From positions 177,428,798-177,492,797 of the forward strand of contig NC_134138.1 of assembly GCF_033958435.1 (NCBI RefSeq): a DNA stretch of 64,000 bases, given 5' to 3'. Made by a program: the position numbers and the translations under genes. Positions 45,206 to 56,474 of the stretch are shown here, in pieces. Each line of letters starts with the position of its first letter. Positions within the stretch are counted from its first letter, which is position 1. The notes beneath the pieces are model-generated. The model made no database searches. It saw only the letters and a list, made by a program, of their open reading frames with translations, and had not been told where the DNA came from. Source of the DNA: Carettochelys insculpta (lineage: Eukaryota; Chordata; Testudines; Carettochelyidae).

Positions 45206-46289
45206 ATGTCAGAAGCAGTTAACACCAAAAAAAAATTTAAATACAACTGGTGCCTAAGTAAACAAACTATGCTAAAGTCCAGTGAAGTTTTCTCACTGCA
45301 TGCTTTCAACAGTGTAACTCACTAGACTTCTTAGGCCAGGGCCCTTTCTCCCAGAATCCAGCAAATCCTTCCTTCCTTTGTCACTTCAGGGCCTGTGAAT
45401 GCAATGGGCAGGGAGAGTGAGCGGGTCTCTTGGGGTGTTTGTACCTCCTTTTTATAGTTTCAGCAAAACATTTTCCAGATGGGCACCAGGAAACAGACGG
45501 TCTATGGGAAGGAGGTTCCCAGCTGCCTGAGCTTTCTTTGTGTCCCTTCTTGCTTCATGACTGTGTTTGCTGCTTAAATGCATGAGATGAGGGTCTGGGA
45601 TACTTGGGTCCCTGGCTTATTTTGGTTAATCCAAACGGTATATGAACCATGAGTTGGTCACCAGCATTCAAGGGAGCGTGATTCCTTACTTCACCTCAGG
45701 GAAGACAACCATGTCAGAAAATTCCCCACTTCCTAGAGGGTATGTTCAGGAGATCCAAAGGCAATGGGAGTAACCCCAACAGAAAATGTGGTGTGGAGAC
45801 CCTTAAGGCGGTTAGGAGGGAGGATTCGTCAAACTTGCTTTCTGGCATCTCCTTGCAGTAGCCTCTGTTCCAAACATACTGACTTCTGTTTTTCCTTTGG
45901 ATTCAACTGGGGCAAGCGAGAGGGGGATAGTGCCACTTGGGCAATGAACTTGCTCCAAACACTAGCTCAGGCAATGCAGCCTGTAAGAGGGTGCCAAATG
46001 GAGAGGACACTGCATCCTTGCCAATAGCATTGAAAGAACACGGGAAGTGGCAGTTACAGGTTATAAGCCCTACTCAGCAGGTAAAGAGGAGGATGCCATG
46101 GGTCACTTTTGTCAGTGGGAGGAGTCATCATGCTCCACTGATCACCTACTGCCCACCTCAAGCTGGGCAGACCGTGGTCAATAAGTGTGCTAACCCGCCA
46201 CACCTGCCTTCCTCATTGGGTGAATGGGGATAGACCAAAAATCAAAATGTAGATGTAGGTGACGTACCTGCCAAAAACAAAATAATAAA
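45206..46289. other. Spacer, nothing recognised
   Basis: Mixed-composition 1.1 kb; open frames at 45764 and 45937 are under 100 codons with no domain. Confidence 0.4.
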
Positions 46290-47440
46290 TCAACTTGCCT
46301 CCAGCTCGGTAGCTGGAATGTGCAGACCATATGTTCAGGACTTGAATCTGCCCACGACCTTACGAACACTGACTCAATATGCAAAACAGCAGTCTTAGAT
46401 CAACAGCTACACAAACAGAACATTGATATCGCTGCTTTCCAGGAAACCAGGCTGGCAGCTGCTGGGTCAGTGAAAGAAACCAACTATATTTTCTTCTGGA
46501 AGTGCTTGAGTTCAGAGGAACATCACCTCTGTGAAGTTGGATTTGCTGTTCGGAACAATCTGGGGAAATCAATACACCCACAGCCGAATTGGAACTTATT
46601 ATATCCCTGAGGGTCTGCATCAAGTCAGGATATGTCAACATCATCAGTGCTTATGCACGCACATTGGCGTTGTGCACCGAAGACAAGGACCACTTTTATT
46701 ATATGCTTCAGAAAGTTATCAACCCCTTTCCAACTGGTGAACAACTGTAGATCCTTGGGAACTTCAGTGCAAGAATTGGACATGACCATCAGTCCTGGCT
46801 CATCTGCGTTTGGTCATCACAGTATTGGGAAAATGAACAAAAATGATCAAAGACTTCTCAAATTCAGCTCTCAGAATCAGCTATACATCACTAATACTTC
46901 CTTTAACTTGAAAGTCACAAGGTTTCGTGGAGCCACCCCAATCTGGTCACAGGCATCAAATTGACCTTTTATTGGTATGCAGAAAACTTCTCAATGCCGT
47001 CAAAATTACATGCACATATCACAGTACAGATTGTGACGCTGATCACTCCTTGATCATCAGCAAGTGAAAAATCATCACAAAGAAACTCTATATGACAAAG
47101 GAATGCAATAAGCTGAAAATCGATACCAGAGATGCGCTGAAATGTTCTGTCTTCGCAGATGATCTTACTTGCAAAATGAAACACAAACCTGACCAACAAA
47201 CTGTTGATGAATCATGGTCCATGTTGAAAGATGCAATGTACAAATGTACCCAATCTGTCTTTGGAACATATAAATTCTCTAACTAAGACTGGATTGATGA
47301 AAATGCTGACATTCTTAGGCCTCTTCTTGAAGAAAAACACAAGGCACATCTGAATAACGTAAAGAACACTTCTCAAAGCACAAGAGATCAACTTCGACTT
47401 GCAAGATCTGTTCTTCAGAGAGAATGACAAGTTTAGTAAA
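46290..47440 (+). pseudogene. Non-LTR retrotransposon, endonuclease part
   Basis: Remains of an apurinic/apyrimidinic-type endonuclease, the domain that nicks target DNA. Blocks in shifting frames: GSWNVQTICSG, VLDQQLHKQNIDIAAFQETR (catalytic QETR), YIFFWKCLS, CEVGFAVRNNLGKS, then VNIISAYARTLALC, ILGNFSARIGHDH (family form GDFNARVG), and DCDADHSLIISK-like remains near 47030. It stops before the reverse transcriptase. Same broad family as the segments at 54080 and 58024. I do not assign a clade. Confidence 0.75.
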
Positions 47441-47939
47441 TCCATACCCAGCAGCCCTGGGACCAGGAGGTTGCTGGATATTCAAATATTCTGGATATTA
47501 GAGAGGTGTACCTAGCAATGCATAACACGAACAAAGGACAAGATTAGATATTAAGAAACAAACAAAAGTGAATGCAGAGTGCTTTATTTACCAAAAACAG
47601 GGCCGTGTCTACACTAGCACAAATCTTCAAAATGGACATAATTTTGAAGATTACTAATGAGGCACTGAAATGCATATTCAGCATCTCATTAGCATTCCGC
47701 TGACCACAGCGCCTCGAAATTGCCATGTTTTGCTCCTGCACAGCTTGTCCGGACAGGGCTTCTTTTGGAAAGGATCCCGGGAACTTTGAAATCCCCTTAT
47801 TCCTATCAGCAGATAAGTAATTTGCATGGCCATTTTGAAGATTTGTGCTAGTGTAGATGTAACCTAGTAGTATTGTACAGTAAAGTTATACTGTATTTGC
47901 TGTATTTATTTGTATTTACTTTCACTACACTGTACTTAT
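47441..47939. repeat. Unnamed interspersed repeat, copy 1 (interrupted)
   Basis: Matches 59115-59345: GGACCAGGAGG(T/C)TGCTGGATA, AGATTAGATATTAA, TACTTTATTTACC and CTGTATTTGCTGTATTTATT. It is interrupted by a MITE at 47601-47864 and by a 678-bp insertion at 47940-48617. It resumes at 48618-48745 (GTTTATTTGAGAGTTC, GATAGAATGCCAGC). Confidence 0.65.
47601..47864. mobile_element. 264-bp Harbinger-type MITE with empty-site evidence
   Basis: GGCCGTGTCTACACTAGC at the left and GCTAGTGTAGATGTAACC at the right, same family as 3098-3428. The paralogous repeat at 59272-59290 shows the uninterrupted site (AACAGTAGTATTG); here the MITE is flanked by CAG and an extra TAG, which fits a 3-bp duplication with one later substitution. 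Confidence 0.78.
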
Positions 47940-48617
47940 TGTGATGGACCCCTCGACTGTCCCTAAAGGATCCTGTGCTTCCAAGTGGCTCCTTGTGTGG
48001 CTCAGAGACTCAGGAAAGCCCCCTTGGCTGCCCTGGGATTTCCCAAAAGCAAGGGTCTCCCTTTACTGAGCCATTTTCATCACAGGCTAATCTGAATTTG
48101 AGGTGGAGCAGGTTCCTTCTCCACCAGCCTTGAGCTGCTCCAGCCCTACTCCAGTTGGCCAGCCCTAGCAAGGAAGAGTAGTGGGGGAAGTCCAGTCCCA
48201 CCCACTGCCCTGGACTCCAGCCCAGGGACCCTAGGGGAGGAGGGAGCCAGTGGAGTTTTTTGCCCCTGCCTCACAACAGCTCAACCTCTTCACCCACCAC
48301 TACCCTCAGGAGTCTTTTCCCCCTCTGGTCTGGTCTGGTCGCCACTCTGTGAGCCACCTTCTCCCTGGGTACCACACCCCTCTCCCACCTGGTGCCTGGG
48401 AAAAGCCTTTTATAGAAAGCCTGAAGACCTTTATTGTTCCCAGGTGCTTCAGTTATGGCCTGATGCTGGCTAACCTTTGATGAGCCCCAGCTGTCTATGC
48501 AGCCAGCAGGACTGCACCCTCTGTGAACTTACAAGGGGAACAAAAGGGGGTTTCTCCAATGCCCAAAATGTTCCCTCTCCTTCAGGCATCTGTCAGCTGC
48601 AGTCTGAGATCTGCCAC
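47940..48617. mobile_element. 678-bp insertion in a repeat, CTTAT target duplication
   Basis: CTTAT occurs at 47935-47939 and 48618-48622. The insert starts TGTGATGGACCCCTC and ends GATCTGCCAC, and is absent from the paralogous repeat at 59.3 kb. A 5-bp duplication and TG start suggest a solo LTR, but the CA end is not exact and no clear TATA/poly-A pair is seen. Confidence 0.45.
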
Positions 48618-48745
48618 CTTATGGAAAACATGAAAAACATAACTAAATTTACTTTTGCAGTTTATTTGAGAGTTCCAGATGATAGAATGCCAGCTATTAA
48701 AGAGTTTACTGTAAAAGAAATGACTGTGCAGATGTTTGTCTTCAA

Positions 48746-50268
48746 ATAAAAGTGAAAATACCCATTTAAATGTCTAACACTTAATCTAGCAATTTATTTG
48801 AGATGGCTTTGCTTTCCAATTACACTTGGTCCAGCAGGGTTGATTGTTTCTTAGTCAGGATCTTTCATACTACTGTTTTCCTTTGTCTTCATAGGTGAAA
48901 GATAAAAATGGTCTGTCTCTCTGTTCCTTATATTCCCAAATAATTTTTTTGGTTCTTAAAGTTAGGAGGGGCTCAGGGGATCGGTGTCCTGTATCTCTCT
49001 GGTGTTCGGCAAACATGTTAATTCTTTGTCTCATGTTCAGGCTCAAGACAACCCCCAGTGTTTCGCATGATAGCTTTAATATGTGAACTGAGATAAACCA
49101 ATATTCTTTTCTTTAGAACAGACCTATTTATTTCATTTACCTACGTTAGGCTCTCCTCTTACACATGTTCTAGTAACATGATAAAGATGGAATACACCAC
49201 TTCATACATAAAATTAAGATCTACATTTACAGTGAAATTAATGACCAGCAGGCTTTTCATGTGATACCTTAGAAAGCAAATTTTGGATAAGCATCTTTGC
49301 AGCAGTGTGCGGCTATGAGCACAGGGTTCTGTAGGATTACGGTTCATGCTATCCTGAAGAAGCTCTTGCATAGCTATCCCCTTTCATTTTTAGCACAAAA
49401 GGGAGTAAAATGTTGCCCCTGGCTATTGTAGAAGCAACTCTGGTCAGACACATGGATGAATTAGAGCAGGACAAAGCATTTGCTGACACCATGGTGAGGT
49501 CTTAGGGAAAGTGACCCCCCCCCAAGGGTGAAACCACCTCTATTTCACCTCCTCTCATAGCTAGAAGCTGGCCCAAGCTATCTGATCCCTCTAGACACCA
49601 AGGACTCTATTTGGGCCACAATGTTCTCTGCCACTTCAGCCCCTCTCCTGGCTGGGTGCTGGCCCTACTCTCCTGCCTCCTGCCTCAACGACACCCCCTC
49701 TGATCACAGACCTCTGGGCATTTGCCCACCCCAAAGGCCAGCCCTGGCTGCATCCAAGGAGCTTTCACCAGCTCGTAGTTGTCTTATTGAACCTATAAAT
49801 TGTACTTGTTCGCTTGTGCCAGTAGATGGCACTCTTTATATTAGATACGTCATTACATATACAACAGTGCTGACAGTCATGCTGTGTTTCAGAAGGGAAA
49901 GAAAAAAGATTAATTGTGAAGTGTGTCCAAAGGCTTTTTAGCTATTATTTTAAAAATGACACAAAGGCAAAAAAAATTGGATTTTTTTTGGTCATTTTTC
50001 ACCCTTCCCTCATTCTCACCCTCATCTTACCTCTCTAGCATGGAGTTGTGTTTGCTATTCCTTTCTCCTCAAAGATAGGCTCCCTAGACTGTTAGGATAA
50101 TATTCTCAGCTGGGCATCAAAAGGGTTGTCTGCCTCTTCCTACCACGTGTTAAAGGTGTAGACTGAGCTTCCTAAGCAAGATCAGGTTCCATAGCTGGCC
50201 TGAAGTCCATACCAGTGCTGTGATGCCCCAGCCCCTTTCGTGCTCACTTTCACTAGGTCCTTCTATAT
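48746..50268. other. Spacer, nothing recognised
   Basis: No gene. A 106-codon open frame at 49621-49941 (+) is proline- and alanine-rich at its start and has no domain. Confidence 0.4.
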
Positions 50269-50602
50269 CAGGGGTCAGCAGCCCACGGCATATGTGCCAA
50301 GAGGGGCACATGGGCTGATTTTTATTGGCAAGTGAGGCTGGAGCTCAGCCCTGCCCCTCCTTCTTCTCCATGCAGTTGGGAGCTTGCTCAAAGCCATGTC
50401 TCCTATGCATTAACAAAAGACCAGCTAATGCTACCAACCACCACTTAAATAGGAAAGCTCTGCATCTTAATTTATTTATTAATGAAGCTGTTGTAAGTAG
50501 GACTGTTAGTGACTTTAAAAATTATCACCAGCACTTGGATGGTACCTAGAGATCGAAAGGTTAAATTTTGTCATGCTGCCTGGGAAAATTTGCTAACCCT
50601 TA
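50269..50602. mobile_element. 334-bp hAT MITE with 8-bp target duplication
   Basis: CAGGGGTCAGCA at the left and TGCTAACCCTTA at the right are inverted termini, flanked by a perfect TTCTATAT on both sides (50261-50268, 50603-50610). Eight-base duplications are the hallmark of hAT elements. The interior is non-coding; its right half matches 21466-21618. Confidence 0.88.
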
Positions 50603-50610
50603 TTCTATAT

Positions 50611-51125
50611 CTTGCCTCTTCATAGGTGTTTTCCAGTAACAGCTGTGTGGGTGAGCAGTTCCCTTACTTGCTTGATAAACAGCTCTATTTTCTCCTTTGA
50701 TAGCTGTCAGGCTGCTCCTTTTATTCCCTGGTACTCTTTCCCAGAATGCACCACAGCATCTTACAAGAGTTAGGATACAGATGTTCAGGCCTACCGCTAC
50801 AGGCCTATACTTAAAGAATGTAGCTGTATTCTTAACAGTTTGCTAATTACAGGGGTATAAAAGAATCAAAATCACAGTCTATCAGCATATGACAGTCAGA
50901 TGTCTTGTTCTTAAGCTAAGGCTTTTGGTTAAGTAGCAGGAGCATCCATAAGCTGGGAAACCTACAGTCAAGTCCTGACACATCCCAAACGAGTCACACT
51001 GAAATAAGGCAACTTGTGGCTGTTAGAAAGGCAATCCAAGCCAGATAAAGGATTTAAAGAGAACTGCTAGCTTTCTGTCTGGGAAGAATACACATCAATA
51101 GTTGGGACTGTGAAATCTTTATTGT
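50611..51125. other. Spacer, nothing recognised
   Basis: No gene or repeat end noticed. Confidence 0.4.
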
Positions 51126-51302
51126 TTCGAGAACAACAAAAAGTCTTGTGGCACCTTATAGACTAACAGATATTTTGCAGCATAAGCTTTCATGGGCAAA
51201 GACCCGCTTCATCAGATGCATCTTTGCCCACGAAAGCAAAGACTACAAGACTTTTTCTTGTTCTCGAAGGTACAGACTAACACGGCTACCTCTCTGATAC
51301 TT
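51126..51302. mobile_element. Head-to-head inverted pair of PLE tails
   Basis: 51126-51215 is a tail on the minus strand with CTGATGA (51215-51209), a stem II region, GAAA (51191-51188) and GC-TTAT-GC, but the base after U is G (CUG), so the cleavage triplet is lost. 51222-51302 is a tail on the plus strand starting CTTTGCCCACGAAAG, in the stem II loop, and ending GGCTACCTCTCTGATAC. The two meet at a short ATGCAT spacer and form a long hairpin. Confidence 0.75.
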
Positions 51303-51589
51303 TACTGTTTTGTCATTATGCTACCCACCGCTCTATTGTTTCTCTATGGTATCTGGTTCACTCATTGCTTATGTCTGCTGTATAATTGCCAGGATGCCAG
51401 TACTTAAAAGGTCAAACACTGTGGCTCCCAAAAGCATGCTAAGGTGCTGCTATAATGCACGTCTGTCCATTGTGGCACTTTGTTCCATTCTCGTGGTGGC
51501 TGTGCCACATACAGACAATACTACCCCTGCAACAGTCTTGGTTAAGAGAGGTATTTTAGTCTGGACAGCATAGAGGTACAGATCCAGAG

Positions 51590-53324
51590 TGTCAGTGCGG
51601 GCAGAATCGCGGGCAACAAACCCCCCGCTGACCCCGCACCAGCGTTCCGTCCAGATCCCCACAGGGCCTCAGACGAGGGCAAAGAAGAGACGGCAGAAGA
51701 CCGCCGACAGGCAAAGGCCGCTCCGCTCCTCAGCAGGCTAATCCCACCCACCTCCGGCAGGGGGCCTAGAGACCAGCGTAGTGCTAGAGGGGAGAGGCTG
51801 AGGAGAAGCTAATTCCTGGTAGGTCAGGAGCTGGCTCGCTCGTTAAAGGCAAGGGTGAGATGAGGAGAGGAAAATTGAATAAAATGATGATGATATTTAT
51901 TAACAAAAACTGCAACTTACAAACAAACAACACAGTATGTAAACTAAACTTATAGAACTATTCACTAACTTAACTACGTCTAATCATATTCTAAACACTT
52001 ACACTAAACACCAACAAGAGTTTCATGGAAGGAGTTTGTGAGAGACTTTTCTTATAAAACAAAAAGGTAAAGAGACTTAATGAGTTTTGAAGTGAGTTTT
52101 TCTCCGAGCTAGGGAAGATAAATTAGCTTTTTACCCCTATATGCTCTGGATGGCTAGATGAGCCACCCTATTGGAAAACCTTGAGGTCCAGCCTATCAAG
52201 GTTTCCTCCCAGCTGAGATAATATATGAGGGATTTCCCAGTGGGGATTGGAAAGAGAAAGAGGGAAGGTTAGGAGAAAGAAGAGAGAAACCTTAGCAATA
52301 ACAGTTAACTAACAAGGCTTTAACTATGGGCTTATTAATCAATTGCACAGCTTGGAGCAAATAATTTTAACTCCGGGTTATGGCTCTTAGTTGATCCAGT
52401 AAAACTGCAACCTGAGCCACAGTCTGTTAAATCCCCCTACACAGCCCGAATTAGGTTTTAGAGTTAGTGTCTCAGGGCGTAGAGGGGGTTTTACGTGTCC
52501 AATCAGGTGTAAGGGTCCAGTCCGGTAGTCTAGTTGAGTGCGTTGGTCACATCCGGTGAAGAAGAATCAAAGCGACGAGCAGCGAGAGCGTAGGTGCTGC
52601 GAAGGTGGCAGGCTCTAGGCTTCGATTGATGTGTGCGCAGCACTCCACCCTAAGGGTGAGGCCAGTTCGACACACACCAAATTCACCTTTGAGCTGCTTG
52701 TCGGCGGCGAGGTTGGGGGTGCCGCAGTGATTTGACAGGCTCTGGGTACTAACGAGCGAGAGCGCAGTACCCCACCCTAAGGGTGAGGCCAGTTCGCCCC
52801 TCACCCAATTTACCTCAGAGCTGCTGCCTAAGCTCTTTTAGTGTGAGTGATTCAGCTAGTACCTCAGCAGGGCGGACCCTGCTGGGCGGAGGTGGAATTG
52901 CTTCAGGGAATCTTCAAAAAGGCAGGAGCTCTTCAAAAAGTCTTCGCCTCAGAGGCAGCTGGTACCAAGTGCCCCGAGCACTGTGGGGCGCTGCCTTATA
53001 TTCCCTGATCTCATACATTATTCATGAGTCTATTTACATACGGACATTCTGAATGTCCTGCTTTCAACCAGGTCCTTCTCTAGAAGCTGCCTCACCTTTG
53101 TCCAATGAGGAGCCTGGATTTCAAATCCATGATTTTGAAATGTCTGTGAGTTCAGGTTACTGGTAAAACCAACTGACACAGAGTGACCGTTACAGGGGGC
53201 TGCTAACTGGCAGCCTATGTACCTTTTAGAGTCTACCTGCCCCTGTAATGATATTAAAGGCCCAAGGCTTGTTTCCCCTGGCCCATGGGGACGATTATGC
53301 CTGAGGGATGAAAAATCCCTGACA
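51590..53324 (-). mobile_element. Solo LTR, 1735 bp, with CAGAG target duplication
   Basis: On the minus strand it runs from TGTCAGGGATTTTTC to GCCCGCACTGACA, with inverted tips TGTCAG/CTGACA, and is flanked by a perfect 5-bp duplication CAGAG (51585-51589, 53325-53329). A TATA box (TATAAGG, 53000-52994) and a poly-A signal AATAAA (51901-51896) lie in the same orientation. No gag, pol or env sequence is attached, so it is a solo LTR left by recombination of an old LTR retroelement or endogenous retrovirus. An internal direct repeat of 25 bp (52645 and 52772, spacing 127) lies in the transcribed part. The virus or gypsy-type origin cannot be settled here. Confidence 0.82.
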
Positions 53325-53329
53325 CAGAG

Positions 53330-53946
53330 CAATTCCTCGGGGGGAGGGGCACACTGAATAACATGCTGATTTTTCTGAATGCAATTTTTGCAGACAGCGT
53401 CTTTCAGAGATCACTTTGGTGACCTTTTCACTCTTCAACATGACAGACAGCTTGTTGCATCCCTTTGGCATGTCACAGTCTTGTTCTTCTGCCTTGGATG
53501 CAAAAGCTCCTGCTATGCTGTGATGCTTTGGTGGACAGTGGGTAACTCCCCAGGCCTACTCACATTTTTTTCATGTTCAAAGCTGTAAATTTTATCTGTG
53601 TGCTGTCACACAGTGTTGATGCACATAGTTAATATTTGTTTAATGCAATTAGGGAAACTGATGGCTGGTTGATTGGCTAGCCTGACATCCTCACTCTCTG
53701 GATCATCACCTTGTTGTGGGGAGTGGGCTTGTGCATTCCAATAAACTCGAGAGCGATGTCGTAGGGAGTCTTATTCTCCTGTCAGAGTCACCCATGGTGG
53801 CAAGGTCAAGGGGGAGGGTCAAAACGAAGAACAACCCTAAAAGTCTGCAATGTCAGAACAGCTATTTTTATAGACTAAACGTATGTATGAAGGTGGGAGG
53901 GGAAGGTGGGGCTCAGACAGGAAAAAAGATTGAGTGTCTCTGCAGT
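53330..53946. other. Spacer or LINE 5' region
   Basis: No clear domain. A weak open stretch at 53716-53976 could be LINE leader sequence, which I cannot confirm. Confidence 0.35.
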
Positions 53947-54079
53947 GGAAAGTCACTTTTTTTGAAAAGTGTTTGATGGTTATTTATGTATTGGAAGATT
54001 TTCATTAACACTTAGTCGCACACTAAACTTGCTTTAGCATTCCACTCATTCAAATGCCATTCGTCTCAGAAACAGTCTG
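53947..54079. repeat. Direct repeat flanking the LINE segment, left copy
   Basis: GGAAAGTCACTTTTTTTG, GTGTTTGATGGTTATTTAT and CACACTAAACTTGCTTTAG recur at 56350-56474. The LINE coding remnant begins directly after this copy. Confidence 0.65.
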
Positions 54080-56040
54080 CCAGTGGTGGAGTGAGAAGGT
54101 ACAAGAACTCCAGCATCTCGCAGACACAAACGATACAAGAGGTTTTTTTCAATGCTACCAAAGGTGTTTATTGACTGAAAAACCATAGACTCAAACCCCT
54201 GCGATCAAAGGATGGTACCCAACTCTTGAAAGACAATGAAACCATTGTTTCTTGTGGGAGGGAGCACTATAATGAGCTATTGAACTGCCCCTCCACCAGG
54301 GTCCTTGAATCCCTTGACCAAATCCCTCACCAACTGCCTAAGGATGATCTTGCAACACTTCCTACCCTGAGTGAGGTCCAAGCTGCCATCAAAGTGATGA
54401 AGTGCAACAAGGCAACTGGACTAGGTGGAATCCCCACTGCAGTCTTCAAAGAAGGTGGGCCAGAGCTCCACAAACAACTCCACCTCCTGATTCTCAAGAT
54501 TTCAGACAGGGAGCAGATGCCGTGAGATTTCAGAGACACAATGATCATCAGTCTCTTCAAGAAGGGTGACAAGTCAGACTGTGGAAATTATCATCTCCCT
54601 CCTGGCAATGGCAGGGAAAAATCTTTGCTTGAATCCTTGCAAACCGACTCTTGCCACTCTCAGAAGAAATTCTCCCAGAATCACAGTGTGGCCTTGGAAC
54701 AGCCGACATGCTCTTCCCTGGCTGGCAAATGCAAGAAAAAATGTAGTGAACAAAACCATCAACTTGACCAAACCATTTGACTTAGTCAATTGCAGCACCC
54801 TGTGGACCAAAGATCAGCTGCCCAAAAACTTCATTAGCATCTTTAGGCTGCTTCATGACGACATGACCACCACAGTATTGAGACACAGTGGATCCCAAAG
54901 CAATCCCTTTGAGGTCAAAACAGGAGTCAAACAAGGCTTCATCATCTCCCTGTGAAATTTGCACCTTCATCACTATGATCCTTCACCTCCTTGATGGCAA
55001 GCTTCCATATGGTGTGAAGATTGTTTATAGAATGAACAACAAGCTTCTCAATCTCTGGAGACAATCTTGATTATCCAGTACATGGATAAGAACAGGGTTG
55101 CTGCTCTTTCTCCTGCAGCTCTTCAGACCATCTTAAGTGCCTTCGCTGAAGCACATGAAAATCTTGGCCTCACACTGACCATTAAGAAGACCAAGATGCT
55201 ACACCAACCCTTGCCGACTGGGCAATCTCCTGGACCTTCTATTGAGGTTAATGGAGAACTGATGGAAAATATGCTGAGCACTTCCCATACCTTGAAAGTC
55301 ATCTTTCTGCTAAAGTCAACATTGATGTAGAAATCCAGCATCATCTGGGCTGTGCAAGCTCTGCTTTCACCCACCTGAGACAAAGGGTCTTTGAGAACCG
55401 GGACATCTATCCCAAGACAAATCTCCTTGTATACCATGCAGTAGTTGTTTCGATGCCACTGTACATATTTGAAACTTGGACAGTATACAAGCATCATTTG
55501 AAGGTACTTGAACAATATCATCAATGCTACCTCAGAAGAATTCTCAATAGCTCTTGGGAGGATAGGTGAACAAACACTAGTATCCTGGAATAGTTAAACA
55601 TGACCAGCATTGAGGCCATTATCATTCATCAACAACTTTGTTGGACTGGTCACATGGTTCATCTGTCTGATCAGTGCCTCCCAAAACAGAGTCTGTTGTC
55701 TGAGTTGGAGAAAGGACAGAGGAGTGTTGGGAGACAGTGGAAGTAATATAAGGACATGCTGAAGGCACACATGAAAAAATGCAGCTTTGGTATCCCAGCT
55801 GGGAGAATCTTGCCCAAGATTGTCCGTGGTGGATAACGGTAATCCATGAGAGAGTGGCACAATTTGAGAGGTCCCACTTCAGTGCAGATGAGAATAGGTG
55901 GAAAAGAAAAGAGCATCAAAAACTGCCCTTTATGTCTCCAACAGCTACCCACACCTTCCCTTTCTGTGATAAGGCCTGTGGCTCCAGAATTGGGCCGATC
56001 AGCTATCAGTGGACTGACAAATAGGAGGGTGTCATGAAGA
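54080..56040 (+). pseudogene. Non-LTR retrotransposon: linker, reverse transcriptase and C-terminus
   Basis: Reads through WWSEKVQELQHLADTNDTRG (start), HYNELLNCPSTRVLES, LPTLSEVQAAIKVMKCNKAT, GIPTAVFKEGGPELHKQLHL, FKKGDKSDCGNY, LPLSEEILPESQCGL, FDLVNCSTLW, SQSNPFEVKTGVKQGF, MILHLLDGKLPYGVKIVYR, then the polymerase site as QYMDKNRVAALSP, LTLTIKKTKMLHQPLPTGQS, ETWTVYKHHLKVLEQYHQ and a C-terminal CPLCLQQLPT-type zinc-finger remnant near 55925-55960. The catalytic YADD is YMDK and there are many frameshifts, so it is dead. The 5' endonuclease part is missing. Confidence 0.82.
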
Positions 56041-56349
56041 CGTCCTACTCATTATTGAGTGACTGCCTAGAAACCTGATGTCACTGTTGCTACAGAAAAT
56101 CCATCATGCAGAGCAAAGCAGGTCAATGACGTTTCATAGCATGAGTTTACTCCAATTGAACTGTTCCCTCAAATAAGCAGAAATGGTACAAGAATTACTG
56201 GAGCACAGGACTGAAAGCCAAAGCCTGCCAGATGGGTCTGAGGCCCAAAGCTCCAAGCCCCACCCCACCACTGAAGAGTGAAGCTGAATTCTGAGCAACT
56301 GCACTTTGCCTGGCCTCAGCGTTGCTTGGGGCCCTGGGCAATTGCAATT

Positions 56350-56474
56350 GGAAAGTCACTTTTTTGAACAGTGTTTGATGGTTATTTATTTATAGGAAGT
56401 TTTTCATTAACACTTCTTAATCTCACACTAAACTTGCCTTAGAATGCAACTTATTCAAAAGCCAGAAATAGTCT
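56350..56474. repeat. Direct repeat flanking the LINE segment, right copy
   Basis: About 125 bp matching 53947-54079 with scattered substitutions and small indels (TTTTTTGAACAGTGTTTGAT, CACACTAAACTTGCCTTAG, CAGAAATAGTCTGG). Confidence 0.65.
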
